Source of the DNA: Setophaga petechia
Lineage: Eukaryota > Chordata > Aves > Passeriformes > Parulidae
Assembly (NCBI GenBank): GCA_024362935.1
Contig: JANCRA010000019.1
Location: 9,668,501-9,732,500, forward strand
DNA length: 64,000 nt
Direction: 5' to 3'
Shown here: piece by piece, positions 1 to 11,748 of the stretch
Numbering within the stretch: position 1 is the stretch's first letter
Layout of the letters: the number at the start of each line of letters is the position of its first letter
Position numbers and translations under genes: made by a program
Notes under the pieces: model-generated
The model's input: the letters and a program-made list of their open reading frames with translations, nothing else
Database searches by the model: none
What the model was told of the DNA's origin: nothing

Positions 1-142
1 AGATTGTTGAAAAAAAAAGATCCAGCATTTGTAGTTCTGTGAGAAATCACATGCAGGGAAAATTATACAGAGCTGCCTGCTTCCTGCCCAGCATTGCTGC
101 TACAGCTCAATAGTTCAGACAACATAATTTTAAAAAATCCTC

Positions 143-241
143 CAATAAACAAAAAAAAAATAATAAACAACGCTGCCCCTCTCCCCCCCCAACCCCCCCC
201 AAAAAAAAAAACCCAAAGAAACCCCAGCAGAAACTAAAAAA
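143..241. repeat. Low-complexity A- and C-rich tract
   Basis: Runs of A and C (poly-A, two C runs of 8, poly-A) with no element attached. The open frame across it on the minus strand (with a glycine-rich end) is an artefact of this composition. Confidence 0.85.
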
Positions 242-2963
242 AACTCAGGACAGCTAAGTAGGGAAATAGGAGAACAATCATTCCAGAGCAGAGGGACTGA
301 GGCAGGCAGCAATCCCTGCCTTGAACAGAAACTGGCCAAAGTCCTCATTGAGAGTTTGTAAACTTTCTTCAGGTTTTTGAAAAAAGTTGTACTCTGATCT
401 TTATAAGTCTCCCAAAGTATGGAACAAAGTCTGCAATACATTGTTGCCCTACAGTATTTATTCGAAGTACACAAAAGTAGGGTGGATGAAGAGAATAACA
501 GCAGATCATATATAAACTGTCATTTTTTTCTGCCTAGAGAAGCTCAGTAAAATTGTGCACACGTCAAAAAAATAATAAGGTAATACACAAAAGTAATGCA
601 CAGCATATATTTAAATGTTGATGTTATCTTGGTTAACTGCCTGAAATGGGAGCATTAGGATTTAAAACATTTGCTCCCCAAAGTTATAATACCAGTGAGA
701 TATAAATAGATGGTTCATGCTGACTGCCTGAACTCAATTGCAGTGTCGGGAGTTAGCCCAAATGATAAGGGGAATGAATTATTTGTTTCAGCCCCTGAGT
801 GATGAGTATGAATGTTGCAGTTCTTTAAGATACATCAGTTATAATTACAATGCATAATGCAATTAATTTTTATTTATTAGAAGAATTGTGCTATGGAAAT
901 TGCCTTTACCAGGATGGAATAGGGTCAGGCTGCCTCACTCATGCTTTCCATTTTCAAGACTCAGAAAAAATTCTTTTCTCATGCAGGTCTTGGCAGGGGA
1001 ACATGCACAGCTACAACAGTGTAGCTCTCCTTTCCAGGACAGAAACTGTTTGAGATGCATCCAGTTTATGCATTCTGTGTGAAGAGTGCTTTGTTGTGTA
1101 ACAACCTCTAGGTTTTAATTTCTCTTTTCTTAAGCCAATATGGCATTTCATCAAATTATAGTTGGAAAGGGCATACTCAATACTCTTCCCCTAACATTTC
1201 CCAAGGCCACATTCACAATTCCTAATTTAGCTCTAATAGATGAATATCTCCATTCAACAAACCTTCAGTGATAGCAATTTCACATCTAACTTAAATATTG
1301 ATCTGTTTCCTTGATTAAATCTTGAAATTCAGCAAGTCTAGCAAGGTCAGTGAGAAAAAATTTAGCTGAACAATAGACTGACTTTCCACGGATAAATTTA
1401 GAAGTCTCCTCTATCCCAAGAAGTTAATTTGTCATTAATTAAACTTTTTCCACAGCAGATTTGGCCATAAACTCCATAAACATTAACACATAATTATCCT
1501 GGAGTTAGAAATGCTGTACATTAATTACACCTGTGTGGTATCTTTATTCAAACAAATGGCAATGGGATATTCTAGGCTCAGCAACTCAACCCAGAATGTC
1601 CCATGGAAATGTACAGGGATTTGAGAGAAGGAGACAGTCACATAGACTGTGAAAGCAGAGTCTACGTGTGCATGTGTTTCTAAGTAAAATGCAGTAAACT
1701 AATTCTCACTTATAAATGAAGAATTTTAAAAAAAGTCACTGGAAAAGTATTGAGGGAAGGTAATCTAGCTTAAAATTCAGATAGTACATTCTAGATCTAC
1801 TGTATATATAAAGTATTGTAATAAAAGTTCCATGAATTATTAAAAAAAAAGGTAAACTGATGAACTAGACTTGAGAAAGATCACATACAGTGGCTTCAGT
1901 GTAGCCCACTTGCCTGCAGGTCATACTGGAGAACCACCTGTTGATTGGGCCACAGTATTAAAGGGGTCATCATTTTTTACAGTTTTTAGATATTAATATT
2001 AATCTTGCAGTTTTAAGGTATTAACTACTAATAATTAGGTATTCATATTTTTAAAGGTTTTAAGTATTAATTTTACAGTTTTTTAGGTATTAATTATTAC
2101 TTCCTTACTAAATAAGCAATTAAAAAGCAGTAATTTTCATGGCTATTTCTACTCTGATTTTTAATGCTTATTCTCTTCATATTTCCCACCTAGGAATTGG
2201 ATTATTTTTTGCTGTTGTTTTTAAATTCATGCTTATATTAAAATCCATGACTAATCAGAATCTTCAAAAAAGGTTCTTCGCTCCCCTGCCATGACAATAG
2301 TGGAAAGTCATACATTTAAATTTCACTTTTAAATATAATTTGATTTCAAATAAACAAAAGAGAAACTCTTATGGCTTCCAGCATCATATGTTTGTTTTTG
2401 TTGGCCACTCAACAGATACATAGTACAAATTTCTGTTTTCCCGATTGATTTGCTAAGTTAGTTATTGAAAAAATTTCATAACTCAGCCCATACACTCAGT
2501 CCTCTCATGATCCTCTTTAATCTCATACTCATTGGTGCTTTTTCCTTGGAAAGAAAGGAAGATTTACAAAACAGTGTTATACAAGAACTTCTAACAGTAA
2601 TATACATGTAACTGATTCTTTTATCTCATTAAAACCTGTGTTGTAAGTGATATAGGCAGAACACAGTTTCTAGAAACATTTAAAATGTTTGTAAATTTTT
2701 AGTCCCTTGTTTCAAGCTGTCTTATGCCAGCTTAAACATTCTCAGTTAAATCTAAAGCAAGGGATGCTAAGAGATTGTATTGTAACGCCTACAATGGATT
2801 TTTTGCTGCTGACCATCTTGACTTCTACACACACATATACTGGAGTGTTGTTACAATCAAACTACTCTTGTTTTCAACAATAAACCCATCATTAAATTCT
2901 TTCCTGGATTCTGCAGCCACTCAGAGATTTAGATTTTTAAGCAAGAACTTGTTAAACAAGTAC
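242..2963 (-). other. ASPH: ASPH intron (partial, extends off left end)
   Basis: No exon, repeat family or RNA gene recognised. AT-rich unique sequence. I looked for the exon coding AYKWYELGHK and did not find it. Confidence 0.8.
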
Positions 2964-3053
2964 CTCTTTGTCTCCCATTCTCTGTAACGCGTCACCCAGA
3001 TGAAAATAAAAACGTCCATCATCTGTGCCAGGGTCACCAGACTCCAGTCCTTC
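2964..3053 (-). CDS. ASPH: ASPH exon: end of TPR region (GDPGTDDGRFYFHLGD), last exon in window
   Basis: 90 nt (30 codons), phase 0 in and out. It encodes EGLESGDPGTDDGRFYFHLG then DALQRMGDKE; human reads EGIESGDPGTDDGRFYFHLG then DAMQRVGNKE. The acceptor is ATTTTTAG/GAA, with the (AAAT)n repeat just upstream in the intron, and the donor is AAAGAG/GTACTT. The next exon (human AYKWYELGHKRGH) is not seen before base 1, so the remaining luminal and catalytic exons lie off the left end. Confidence 0.97.
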
Positions 3054-3063
3054 CTAAAAATTA

Positions 3064-3088
3064 CATAAATAAATAAATAAATAAATAG
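3064..3088. repeat. (AAAT)n microsatellite
   Basis: About six tandem AAAT units, beginning about ten bases outside the acceptor of the exon at 2964-3053. On the transcript it reads (ATTT)n and forms part of the pyrimidine/U-rich tract. Confidence 0.9.
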
Positions 3089-3742
3089 AAATGAAAGGTG
3101 TAAGTAAACTTCAATAGGACTTCTAAAAGAGTTCATTTGATTGCTGTAAATAGTCTGTCAATCCTGTGCAAGAGACAGGCTATGAAATTAGGTAAAAAAT
3201 GTCACCACCATGGTAACCTGGAACTTAAGCTGAATAAATACAATCTGTCAGTAGAAAGTCATTGAGGAAGGTTACCAGTTTTCCAAATCCCACAGCCTCT
3301 CCCTTCAATCCCTTCAAGACAGAGGCATATTCAGAGATGAATACTCGCCCCTAACCCTATAAACATATACACAAGCATTTTATACAGCTGGACCAAGGTT
3401 TTCTTTTGTAGCATTTCTTCACAAACACTAAGAAGTATACCTAAGGCTTCTATGGATCTTTCAAGACCCTTAGGTTTGCAGCATACTACCAACCTCAAAG
3501 AATTTGAGGCTCAGAGCTCTGTACTTCGGGTTAACCATTAATAAAACAAATACTTGATGTTTAAGAATTGATGATTTTCAATGCACAAATTTGTTCCAGT
3601 TCATAAGCAGTGATACACCAGTAAAACTCCAATAAATAGCTTAAGCAGTGATTTGTAATTAGCACGCTTCTAGTCTGACACATTTTATACATTCCAATTC
3701 TACTGTTTGCTGGTAAAACATTTACTGTGGGTGAAAAAGTAC

Positions 3743-3841
3743 CTGTAGATAAGGTATGCTCTCTGCTATCTTGTTTTCTGCCTTCAGGATGAAGCCATAA
3801 TGTACTTTGGCAAAGCCATCATTTGGAGCCAGACTTAGAAC
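3743..3841 (-). CDS. ASPH: ASPH exon: TPR repeat (NDGFAKVHYGFILKA)
   Basis: 99 nt (33 codons), phase 0 in and out. VLSLAPNDGFAKVHYGFILK and AENKIAESIPYLQ match human VLSVTPNDGFAKVHYGFILK and AQNKIAESIPYLK. NDGFAKVHYGFILKA fits a TPR helix A. The acceptor is TCTCTGAAACAG/GTT and the donor is CTACAG/GTACTT. Confidence 0.97.
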
Positions 3842-6800
3842 CTGTTTCAGAGAAAATTGATTAAATACACCTGTATGAATCCATGCAAATTAACAAACCT
3901 GTGTACATAATACTATTCAGTAATGCAATTGTATTTTCTTCCATTACAGATTCTCAGGTAAACCCTTGGCTTGTCTGTGCTTTCTTTTCCTCATTCACTT
4001 TTGTGCTTTCTCCAGACAAACCAAACTTTGAAGTCTCAGAAGTAAAATTATTTCAATGGAAATTGCTTTATTTTTCACTTGTGTGTCCTTTTCTACAGTT
4101 CTCTCGAGTTATAGCATGTTTCATTACAGAATTAAATCCACTATTAACACTTAAGTTACTTATTCCAGGTTGGACTAATCAGAAGGAAAACAGCTGCTCT
4201 TGAAAAAATCTGCAGCAGAAACATACCTGAAATAGTTTTAAATTAGATTTCCAATGGTAGCAAACAAGTTTTTGCAAGAGAAAGTACATGAAGCATAATG
4301 ACCACAATTCAGAAAGAAGCTGCAATGTAATGCCAGCATGGTGAGATGGGGATGTGCAAACCCTGGAACACCAAGGGCACTCCCAGAACAGTGGTGAACT
4401 GAAGCACTCTCTGGAACAGTGTGCACTTTTCTGGCCATGACAAAGAAGGTAATAAAAAGTCTACTGCACTATTGACTCAATGTGCTTTCACACTAGAAGG
4501 TGATGGATTAATTATTCTTGTGTAGTTGTGTGCTGCACTCTTTGACCAAGACCAAGCATGCTAAATTCAGCTAAAAGATTTTGTACCCTCAACAAGATTC
4601 AGATCATATATGAGTTTACAAACTGGCTTAATTCTGCAGAAAAGGGAAACTCATGGGCACATGTCCAGAGAAGGATATTTCATGGAGACTGGAAGAGAAG
4701 GATTTGTGAGTACAGGGACAGATGTAGGAAGGGATCAGTGTATGGGGCAGTGTTTCAGGGGAAGGAAGTGTGAAGCTGCCAACCTGAATTCTGAAATACG
4801 CACCCTCAACACCAGTCAGATAATTTAAGTGCATTTGTCTTCCTCAGCCAAGGGCAAAAATTAGAGCAAATGTCTTGATCCACTTTCCAGCTCTGCATTT
4901 CTATGATGAACATATTCAATATAATTCGTAGCTCTATGCAATATCAATTACATGGTTAAGTTAATCTGTTTTACATCTCTTCTTTCCTTAAAATAAGGGT
5001 GGACAGTCTTATCAGGATAGACCCTCAGCCTGTGAGGATCATCACAGGAGCCTGGCAGGCAGTGGAATTACAGAAGCTGATATCCACTGAATGTCTAGAC
5101 AGCTGCTAAATGCAAAACAACAGAGAGATGAGCAATTTATCTTGCCTAAATCCATTTTTGAAGCTACTAAACTTATGCTGTGGATAAAATGCCTGCATAC
5201 ATTATAGTTATTTCCTTCTGCCTTTTCCAGTCACTGTCTGACATCACTTTTCAATCAAAATAATTACAAGCAAAATCATAAGATTTTGTGGACCAATTTC
5301 TCTCTTTTCTCAAATCTTAAACACACCAACTATATCCAAGCAAAACCAAATTCGCAGTCATGAAGGTACAAAATGCTATGAGTTAAAAATAACAACATTT
5401 CACGGAAAATACTTATTACAGAGGAACAAACAATTTGAGAATCTATTGGAAGTCCATAGTATGAGACATTATTAGGAAAAAGTACCACAGTAAGGATGAG
5501 CTTGATCCCTAGTATAAGACTACACTACCACCTTCTGCATTTTATTCCTTTTGACTACAGGATTCTGTGTATAATTATTTTGATCCAAGAATCTGTACCT
5601 GCAGGGTGAAATGAAATGACTGACAGAAATATTTATTAGCCACATAATTTTGTTACAGTTTCTTTAACTATAGGATAAAGCTATCTGATCAATTAAGACA
5701 GAATAGAATTTTCTGTATTACGGTTCATTTAAACTATGCCGAGTTGCATTAAGGAATGATCTACATTCAGAGCCCCTAAAGAGAAGCAAAGAGATACAAT
5801 CAGCAGAAATTACACTGGAAGTATTTAATGTAAATTGTATTACTCTGTTGCTGTTGCTGCGTGCAATATTAATTATGTTTAGAAATAAGTTTTACTAAAC
5901 TGCTCATAGTCCATTAAATATTAATCATGAATATAGAAATTAACCTCTGGGGCTATCAGAGACTAATTAGCCATGGCAGAGTAGTGTGTTAATGTGGATA
6001 TTCTGGTTTTGGTACCTGAGATAGCTCAATCAGAGCTGGCTTATGCCTGTCTCTATAATGCTGCACTGAACCATGCACATATGCCCCAGCATGGAGGCAG
6101 AAAAAGAGATATTAGCTGAGTAACCAGTCCTACAAAGTTCTCTTTTGCTGTGGTTTTGGTTTTTTTTTTTATAATCTGTGGATGTTTGAACCAAAAATAG
6201 TTCTAATTCTACCAGGACTACTTTTAAAGTTATGTTTTCTTTGAAAATAGAAATAGTTCTGAATTCTACTAGGATTATCCCTAACATTATGTTTCCATGT
6301 CCCTAAGTGAATACAAAAGAAAATTATTTCATATTAGAGGCAAAACTGAGATACTCTCCAGCTGGACACCATTTTCCGTCTGTGATTCAGCAAAAAATTC
6401 TGGCAAACACAAACTAGAAAAGTGTATTTTGGGCAAGTTATACTATAGCACACTACAGTTGGAAGCAAAAAACTCTCTTGGCCTGAAGTTCAGTGTTTAT
6501 ACACATTGCTTCTGTAGCTAAAAGAAGAAACATATACTAAAGACTTTTAAAATTAGCTGCTCAGATGTAACAAATTTGGAAAGAAAAATAAGAATTGACT
6601 GAAAAATAAGTAAACTGCCTATTAAATGTAAAGCAGAAGCAGAAAGTTTTCATCTACTAGGATTCCCTAGGCTTCTATTCAATTCCTTGGAGATGATGCA
6701 AGCCTGGGTTTGCATCTGAAATGGCTGGTCTGAAATGGCATGTACTGTGATCCCATGTAGGGAACAATACCTGTGCAGAGTTCATCTGGTTGCATGTGCT

Positions 6801-9201
6801 CAGTGCATGCTTAACACAGATCAGTAACACTGAAGGGAGATTGAAATGCTACAGCAGGAAGCAAAGATTTTGCCCATGAATCTAGCCACTTCCCAGAAAA
6901 TGGGAAACTTGGAGTTTAAGTTCCTCCACAGAGAAGAGTGTTTAACTACTTGGGAATTTTCCCAAGCAGCAGAAACAAGCACCACAAACACAGGGATTTA
7001 GACAACCATGAATAAGGCTAGAGGGAAATCAACAAAAAGCTGAGTCTTTAAGTTGAATAAGGGGTATGGTCTCCTGAGGATGTGTACTGAAGCCTAAGAT
7101 GCCTGTCCTTTTTTCTGCATTAAAGAACACTTCAATAAAATGTATGAACATCCTTACATCGGGAAACAGAACACAGAATTCATAAATATTGGAGGTATCT
7201 ACTTTGCAGCAATGAGTTCATGCTCTTGTCTGTGCTCTCCTTAACACTTTTGTATCAAAAGATTACACAAGTGAGAAGGAATTAATCACACTGCAGAAGT
7301 TCCCCAGCTTTTTACAAAATCATGGGAAGAGCAAGACTTCTCCTTCAGGCCCTCAGAGCCACTATTCAGTTTCCCCCTTTTTCTACCATGCAGAGAATCT
7401 GAGCACCTATGGTAGGAGCTCAAAACCAAGCACTTTATAAATATGCCTTGCAACAGCTGAGCAAAGCACTCCATAGCAGGCCATGTAGCCCCTAAGCAAT
7501 CTGCCCAAATCATGCAAGAAGCCTTCAGGAGAACCAAGAACCAAAGCAGGCACACATGAGATTCTCCCTATTTCTTTGGATATCCTTTCTTAAAATCCTG
7601 AATTTACAAACTTATCCTGAATTACAACAAAAAAATTACATTATTGTGTTGGAATTCAGCCTGAGTAATACCTAAAATATGGACAAACCCATCACAATTT
7701 AAAAAAAAAAAATCCAAATCCTTAAAAAAATTATTTGCCCCCTTTTACAATGACAGAACATCACTGTGCTCTATTCTATTTCAGTGTTAGTTAATTGCAA
7801 AACAGAGTAATTACACTGAATAAAGAAGAATGGAAAACAATATGTTAAAAGCGCGCCAGTTGCATATCTGTTCTTCACATCAGAGCCCTACATATTTCTT
7901 CTGAAGTATATAAAACTCAGTATCAAAGTAATTATATTGCAAATTCATGACCTTCCTCCATGTATAAAAATCCCTGTGATTATTGAGAAATTCTAACAAA
8001 TATGTTGTTTGAAATAAAACACTGAATAATTCCAAGGGAAAATCTTGCCCAAAAAGGAGTATGGTTCTGTTTTCTCAAATTCCTTGCAGCTTGAGTAGCA
8101 GGTTTGTTTAATAAATTCTACTTTTAAAAGCCAATATTTCCAATCCTCTGAGAAATTTTGACAGCAAGCCAAAAATTATTGGACAGAAATGTTTTATGGA
8201 AGGACCGAAAAAGTAGCCAAAGTAGCAAAGCAAACATTATTCTGGCAACATCTGAGACTACCAGAGGAGATTGAGGAAAGAAAATGGTATTCCTAGTGTT
8301 TGGCTTCTGCTTCCCACCATGTGGTTGAACATCATCCTTCTCTTTCAGGAGCTATCAGAGATGAGAACATCTCCAGCCTCCCAGATGTGGGGGATGGAAA
8401 ACTGAGCCTTTATTCTCAGGAGGTGGCACTAATCCTGCTGATCTCTTTCCAGCCTCCATAACGAGACAATTAGCAAGCACCACGAGAGTGCCAACATCAA
8501 CAGGACCATTCCTGGTCAGGTGTGATGATTTGTGCTCTACCAATGATGTCAGACTCCACATCTGCCAGACAGCTTCCAGATGTTAACAGGGTTTCTAGAT
8601 CACAGGAGCAGAGTGGCCTTTCCTGGCAGTGAAGTTTCCCCAGCCAGATAGCCACAGTATAAGAATGAAATATAAATCCAATGAATTGTTCACACTACAA
8701 AGATCATGAAAGAAAAACAGATTTTAAGCTGCTTATAAAAAGATGAAAAAACGAAAGTTAAATAGCTTTGTGAGACTTGATCTACTTTATTACATGGTTA
8801 GAGATGCTGTTCCTGTAAAGAAGCTAGCTTACTTCTGCTTCCCTTGTCTTGAAAATTGGTTATCTTTTTTTTAGTAAGCATCACATTTTACATTTAACAC
8901 ACCTAGATGTGTTGTCAATATGTTCCAGACCTGATTACCAGAAGATAGAAGATTTTTATTATTAAGCATATAGAAATAACCTGCATTCTTCTGTCAATGA
9001 GGAAAAATTTAGCATGACAGTTTCAGAAAATATAAATTAAAATTAGAAGATAATTGCACTAGAAAAAAAAATTATATCTGTATTAACCCTTCAAAAATCT
9101 CTCATGTGACATGTTTAACAACTAAAAAAGTTAAAATCAATCAATCTTTCAAATGAACATAGGAATGTAAACAATTTTCCTTGGCTGGAATGGAAACTCA
9201 C
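3842..9201 (-). other. ASPH: ASPH intron between exons at 9202 and 3743
   Basis: About 5.4 kb with no recognisable exon or transposon. Several short open frames have no splice signals that fit and no known relatives. Confidence 0.75.
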
Positions 9202-9338
9202 CTCTTCATATACTTTCTTAGCATTGCTGTTATCTCCTATCAAGAGGTAACCAACACCAAGGTCATTCTTGAATGAAGTCTCACTGGGAAAGAGCTGAAC
9301 TAATTTCTGTAGAGTAACCAGGGAGCCCCTCATGCGAC
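9202..9338 (-). CDS. ASPH: ASPH exon: TPR repeat (KNDLGVGYLLIGDN)
   Basis: 137 nt, entering in phase 1 and leaving in phase 0. It encodes RMRGSLVTLQKLVQLFP, then KNDLGVGYLLIGDN and NAKKVYEE. Human differs at only a few places (HMRGSLLTLQRL; LLIGDNDNAKKVYEE). It contains a canonical TPR helix pair. The acceptor is AAATCAG/GTC after a weak pyrimidine tract (upstream sequence TTCAATC), and the donor is GAAGAG/GTGAGT. The first codon is completed by the last G of the preceding exon, giving Gly. Confidence 0.97.
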
Positions 9339-10354
9339 CTGATTTGATTGAAGAAGACTTAATTACCAGTGCAGACATAAAAAACAGTTGCAAGATGTTT
9401 ACACAACATCTAAGGAAACACAAATCAGAGGCAAGTGGTTCACTTTCACTGACAATCAAGAAGGAAAAACTCGTGCAGACAGGAGCACATTTAGCAGCCT
9501 GGCTGTCACTGCGGGTGTAGCAGGAATATCTCAGAGAATCACAGCAATCACACAGTGTTATGGCAGCCTCTTGTGGAGGACCCTTCACATTGCAGAAACA
9601 ACATTAAGCTTTGCTTAAAGGCTCTATCATACACAGATAGCAAAGCACTGGACAAAACCAAGTAAACATATAGTAATAAACTTCACCTTAATTAAGTAGA
9701 TTCAATTGATTTCTAGTGTTAAGTAATAGTTCTATTCTACTTCTGTTATTAAGTTTGTCATGCTTTATGTGCTTAAAATTATGTTCCTTGGATTCCTAAA
9801 TGAGGTCTTGCTAAAGAAAAGCAAGAACAAAACAACTTGATATTAAAAATTCCATCCACAGAAACAGAACCCCTGATTTTGCCTCATACTCTAATCATCA
9901 TCTCTCATACATCACAGAATTGAGATCTAAAACCAGAATCTAAACCTAAATCTTGGGGCTGTTCTCCCTGTGTTCAACTCCATTCTTCTCTATGTTTACT
10001 GAAAGTTTATTCTGAGTCTGTTTACTCTGCTTATGCCAGTAATTTCCTCTTGATTTTCTTCAGCTTCAGAAGAAAAAGTTTCTCTTTTGTCCGTCAATAA
10101 AAATTTTTGACCATCTATCATCATAGCTTCTCGTGGCATCTGCTGCAGCTTTCAACAGGTACTATTGTCCTCAATTATAGACACTAGATCCCTAGAAAAT
10201 AATTAAATTATGTAAAAATGGCTTTCATTTAAGATACTAGGAAGACAAGTCCAACCAAAAATTCAATGGAATTGTCACCTTAAAATCCTTAGTGATGTCT
10301 TGAAATCCTTGCTCAGACAACTTCTGTAATTTTTGTACCATCCTGTAAACTTAC
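9339..10354 (-). other. ASPH: ASPH intron, about 1 kb
   Basis: Unique AT-rich sequence; nothing recognised. Open frames running out of the 9202-9338 exon into this intron are read-through. Confidence 0.8.
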
Positions 10355-10505
10355 CAAGGAACTGCTGCCTGTCTGCTTCTCGCTTCAAGCTCAGTTTTAT
10401 CAGGTCTGAAGGGACATTTGGCAGACTAACCACCTCATCATAGGTGTTGATAGCTTGTTGCAGCATCTCATTGCTCCTCATTTTCTCAGCTAAGTCATCT
10501 TCAGA
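10355..10505 (-). CDS. ASPH: ASPH exon: TPR region (SNEMLQQAINTYDEV)
   Basis: 151 nt, entering in phase 0 and leaving in phase 1. It begins SEDDLAEKMR and continues SNEMLQQAINTYDEV, IKLSLKR and RQQFLG. Human reads CEDDLAEKRRSNEVLRGAIETYQEV, so the first Cys is Ser here, a conservative change. The acceptor is TTATTCTTTCTAG/TCT and the donor is TTCCTTG/GTAAGT. Packing helices of the luminal TPR domain. Confidence 0.96.
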
Positions 10506-10897
10506 CTAGAAAGAATAACAAAACCATTATTAGTATTCTTAATAATCCATTAGTCTTAAAACCAACTATTTTCTTGCCAGGCAAATTATGCAATTGTTAG
10601 AACATGGGTTGTGCTTTGTGGGAAAGCATACTAGATTTATCATTTAAACTTGTTACCTACAAACAATTTGAAAGGAGAAGCAGAAGAAAAGTTGCTCCTA
10701 AAATATACATTAACACAGATTTTTGATTAATATTTGTGGAACTCATAATTCCTGCTTTCAAAAGGAGATGAAGCAATCTGTTTTAATAACACAGAAGAAA
10801 TGCAAAATTTTGCCTATGGATTATTTGTATATTATGCCTTACTTTGAAAGCAATACTCAGGTCAAAACACATCAACAAACATTTTTATCTATTCTGA

Positions 10898-11287
10898 TGT
10901 GACGGTGGTCACAGGGGTTTTCAGATGGAGGAAGAGACAGGAATCTTGATTCTATGATCAGAAGGCTTGATTTATTATTTTATGATATATATATAACATT
11001 ATAACTATACTAAAAAGAAACAGAAAGGAAAGAGCTTCCTCAGAATCTGGCTATGTTAAGAATAGAATAGAAAGAATGAATAACAAAGATCTGTCTCTCG
11101 GCAGAGAGCAAGAGCAGCCCTGCTCTGAGTGGTCAGTAAATTCAAACATCTACAGAAAACCAATCACAGGTGGACCTGTTGCATTCCACAGCAGCAGATA
11201 ATAATTGTTTACATTTGTTGCTGAAACTTCTCAGCTCCAGCAGGAAAAATCCTAAGAAAGGATTTTTCACAAAAGGTGTCAGCGACA
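10898..11287 (-). mobile_element. Solo LTR, ERVK-type, copy 1
   Basis: On the plus strand the element starts TGTGACGGTGGTCACAGG and ends GTGTCAGCGACA. It is flanked by a perfect 6-bp duplication, TTCTGA at 10892-10897 and 11288-11293, the length usual for class II (ERVK-like) retroviruses. Read on the minus strand it starts TGTCGC and has AATAAA about 75 bases before its end with TA-rich sequence just before, so the LTR sense strand is minus. No internal viral genes flank it, so it is a recombined solo LTR. It shares most of its sequence with 24102-24490. Confidence 0.88.
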
Positions 11288-11701
11288 TTCTGACATTTAT
11301 TTACACTCTTTATTCCAAAATTAATTAGGAATTGATTTTTGCCTTGCATACTTTTGTAGCATATGTACCCTACAACTCCTGCAAAACTTAAACTTGCGCA
11401 TCAACTTCAGAAGCAGACCAAAGGAAATACAAGCTCTCTACAGTGAAATTACAGCTTCAGTGAATCTAACAGACTGATCTCACCTGTTGTAAGGCATGTT
11501 TATACTTCCCTTCAAAGACTATGTCTCAAATGCAGAATTTTTAAAACCTTACTTTGAATTGTTTATAGAAATGTCTGTATTTTCACATGTTTAATGCATT
11601 CTTCTCAAATATTTCTAAATTTATTGGCTTATGTTTGTTCTTAAGACAAAAGGCACGGAGGATGTATCACAAGCATGATGGTGCAGAAGCTGTTGTTGGT
11701 C

Positions 11702-11748
11702 TATTTAAATTCACTGTTGCATCTTTGATGCAACAGTGAATTTAAATA
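11702..11748. repeat. Perfect 22-bp inverted repeat with 3-base spacer
   Basis: The left arm 11702-11723 reads TATTTAAATTCACTGTTGCA then TC, and the right arm 11727-11748 is its exact reverse complement. The spacer is TTT. It can form a 22-bp hairpin in DNA or in the ASPH pre-mRNA. Confidence 0.95.
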
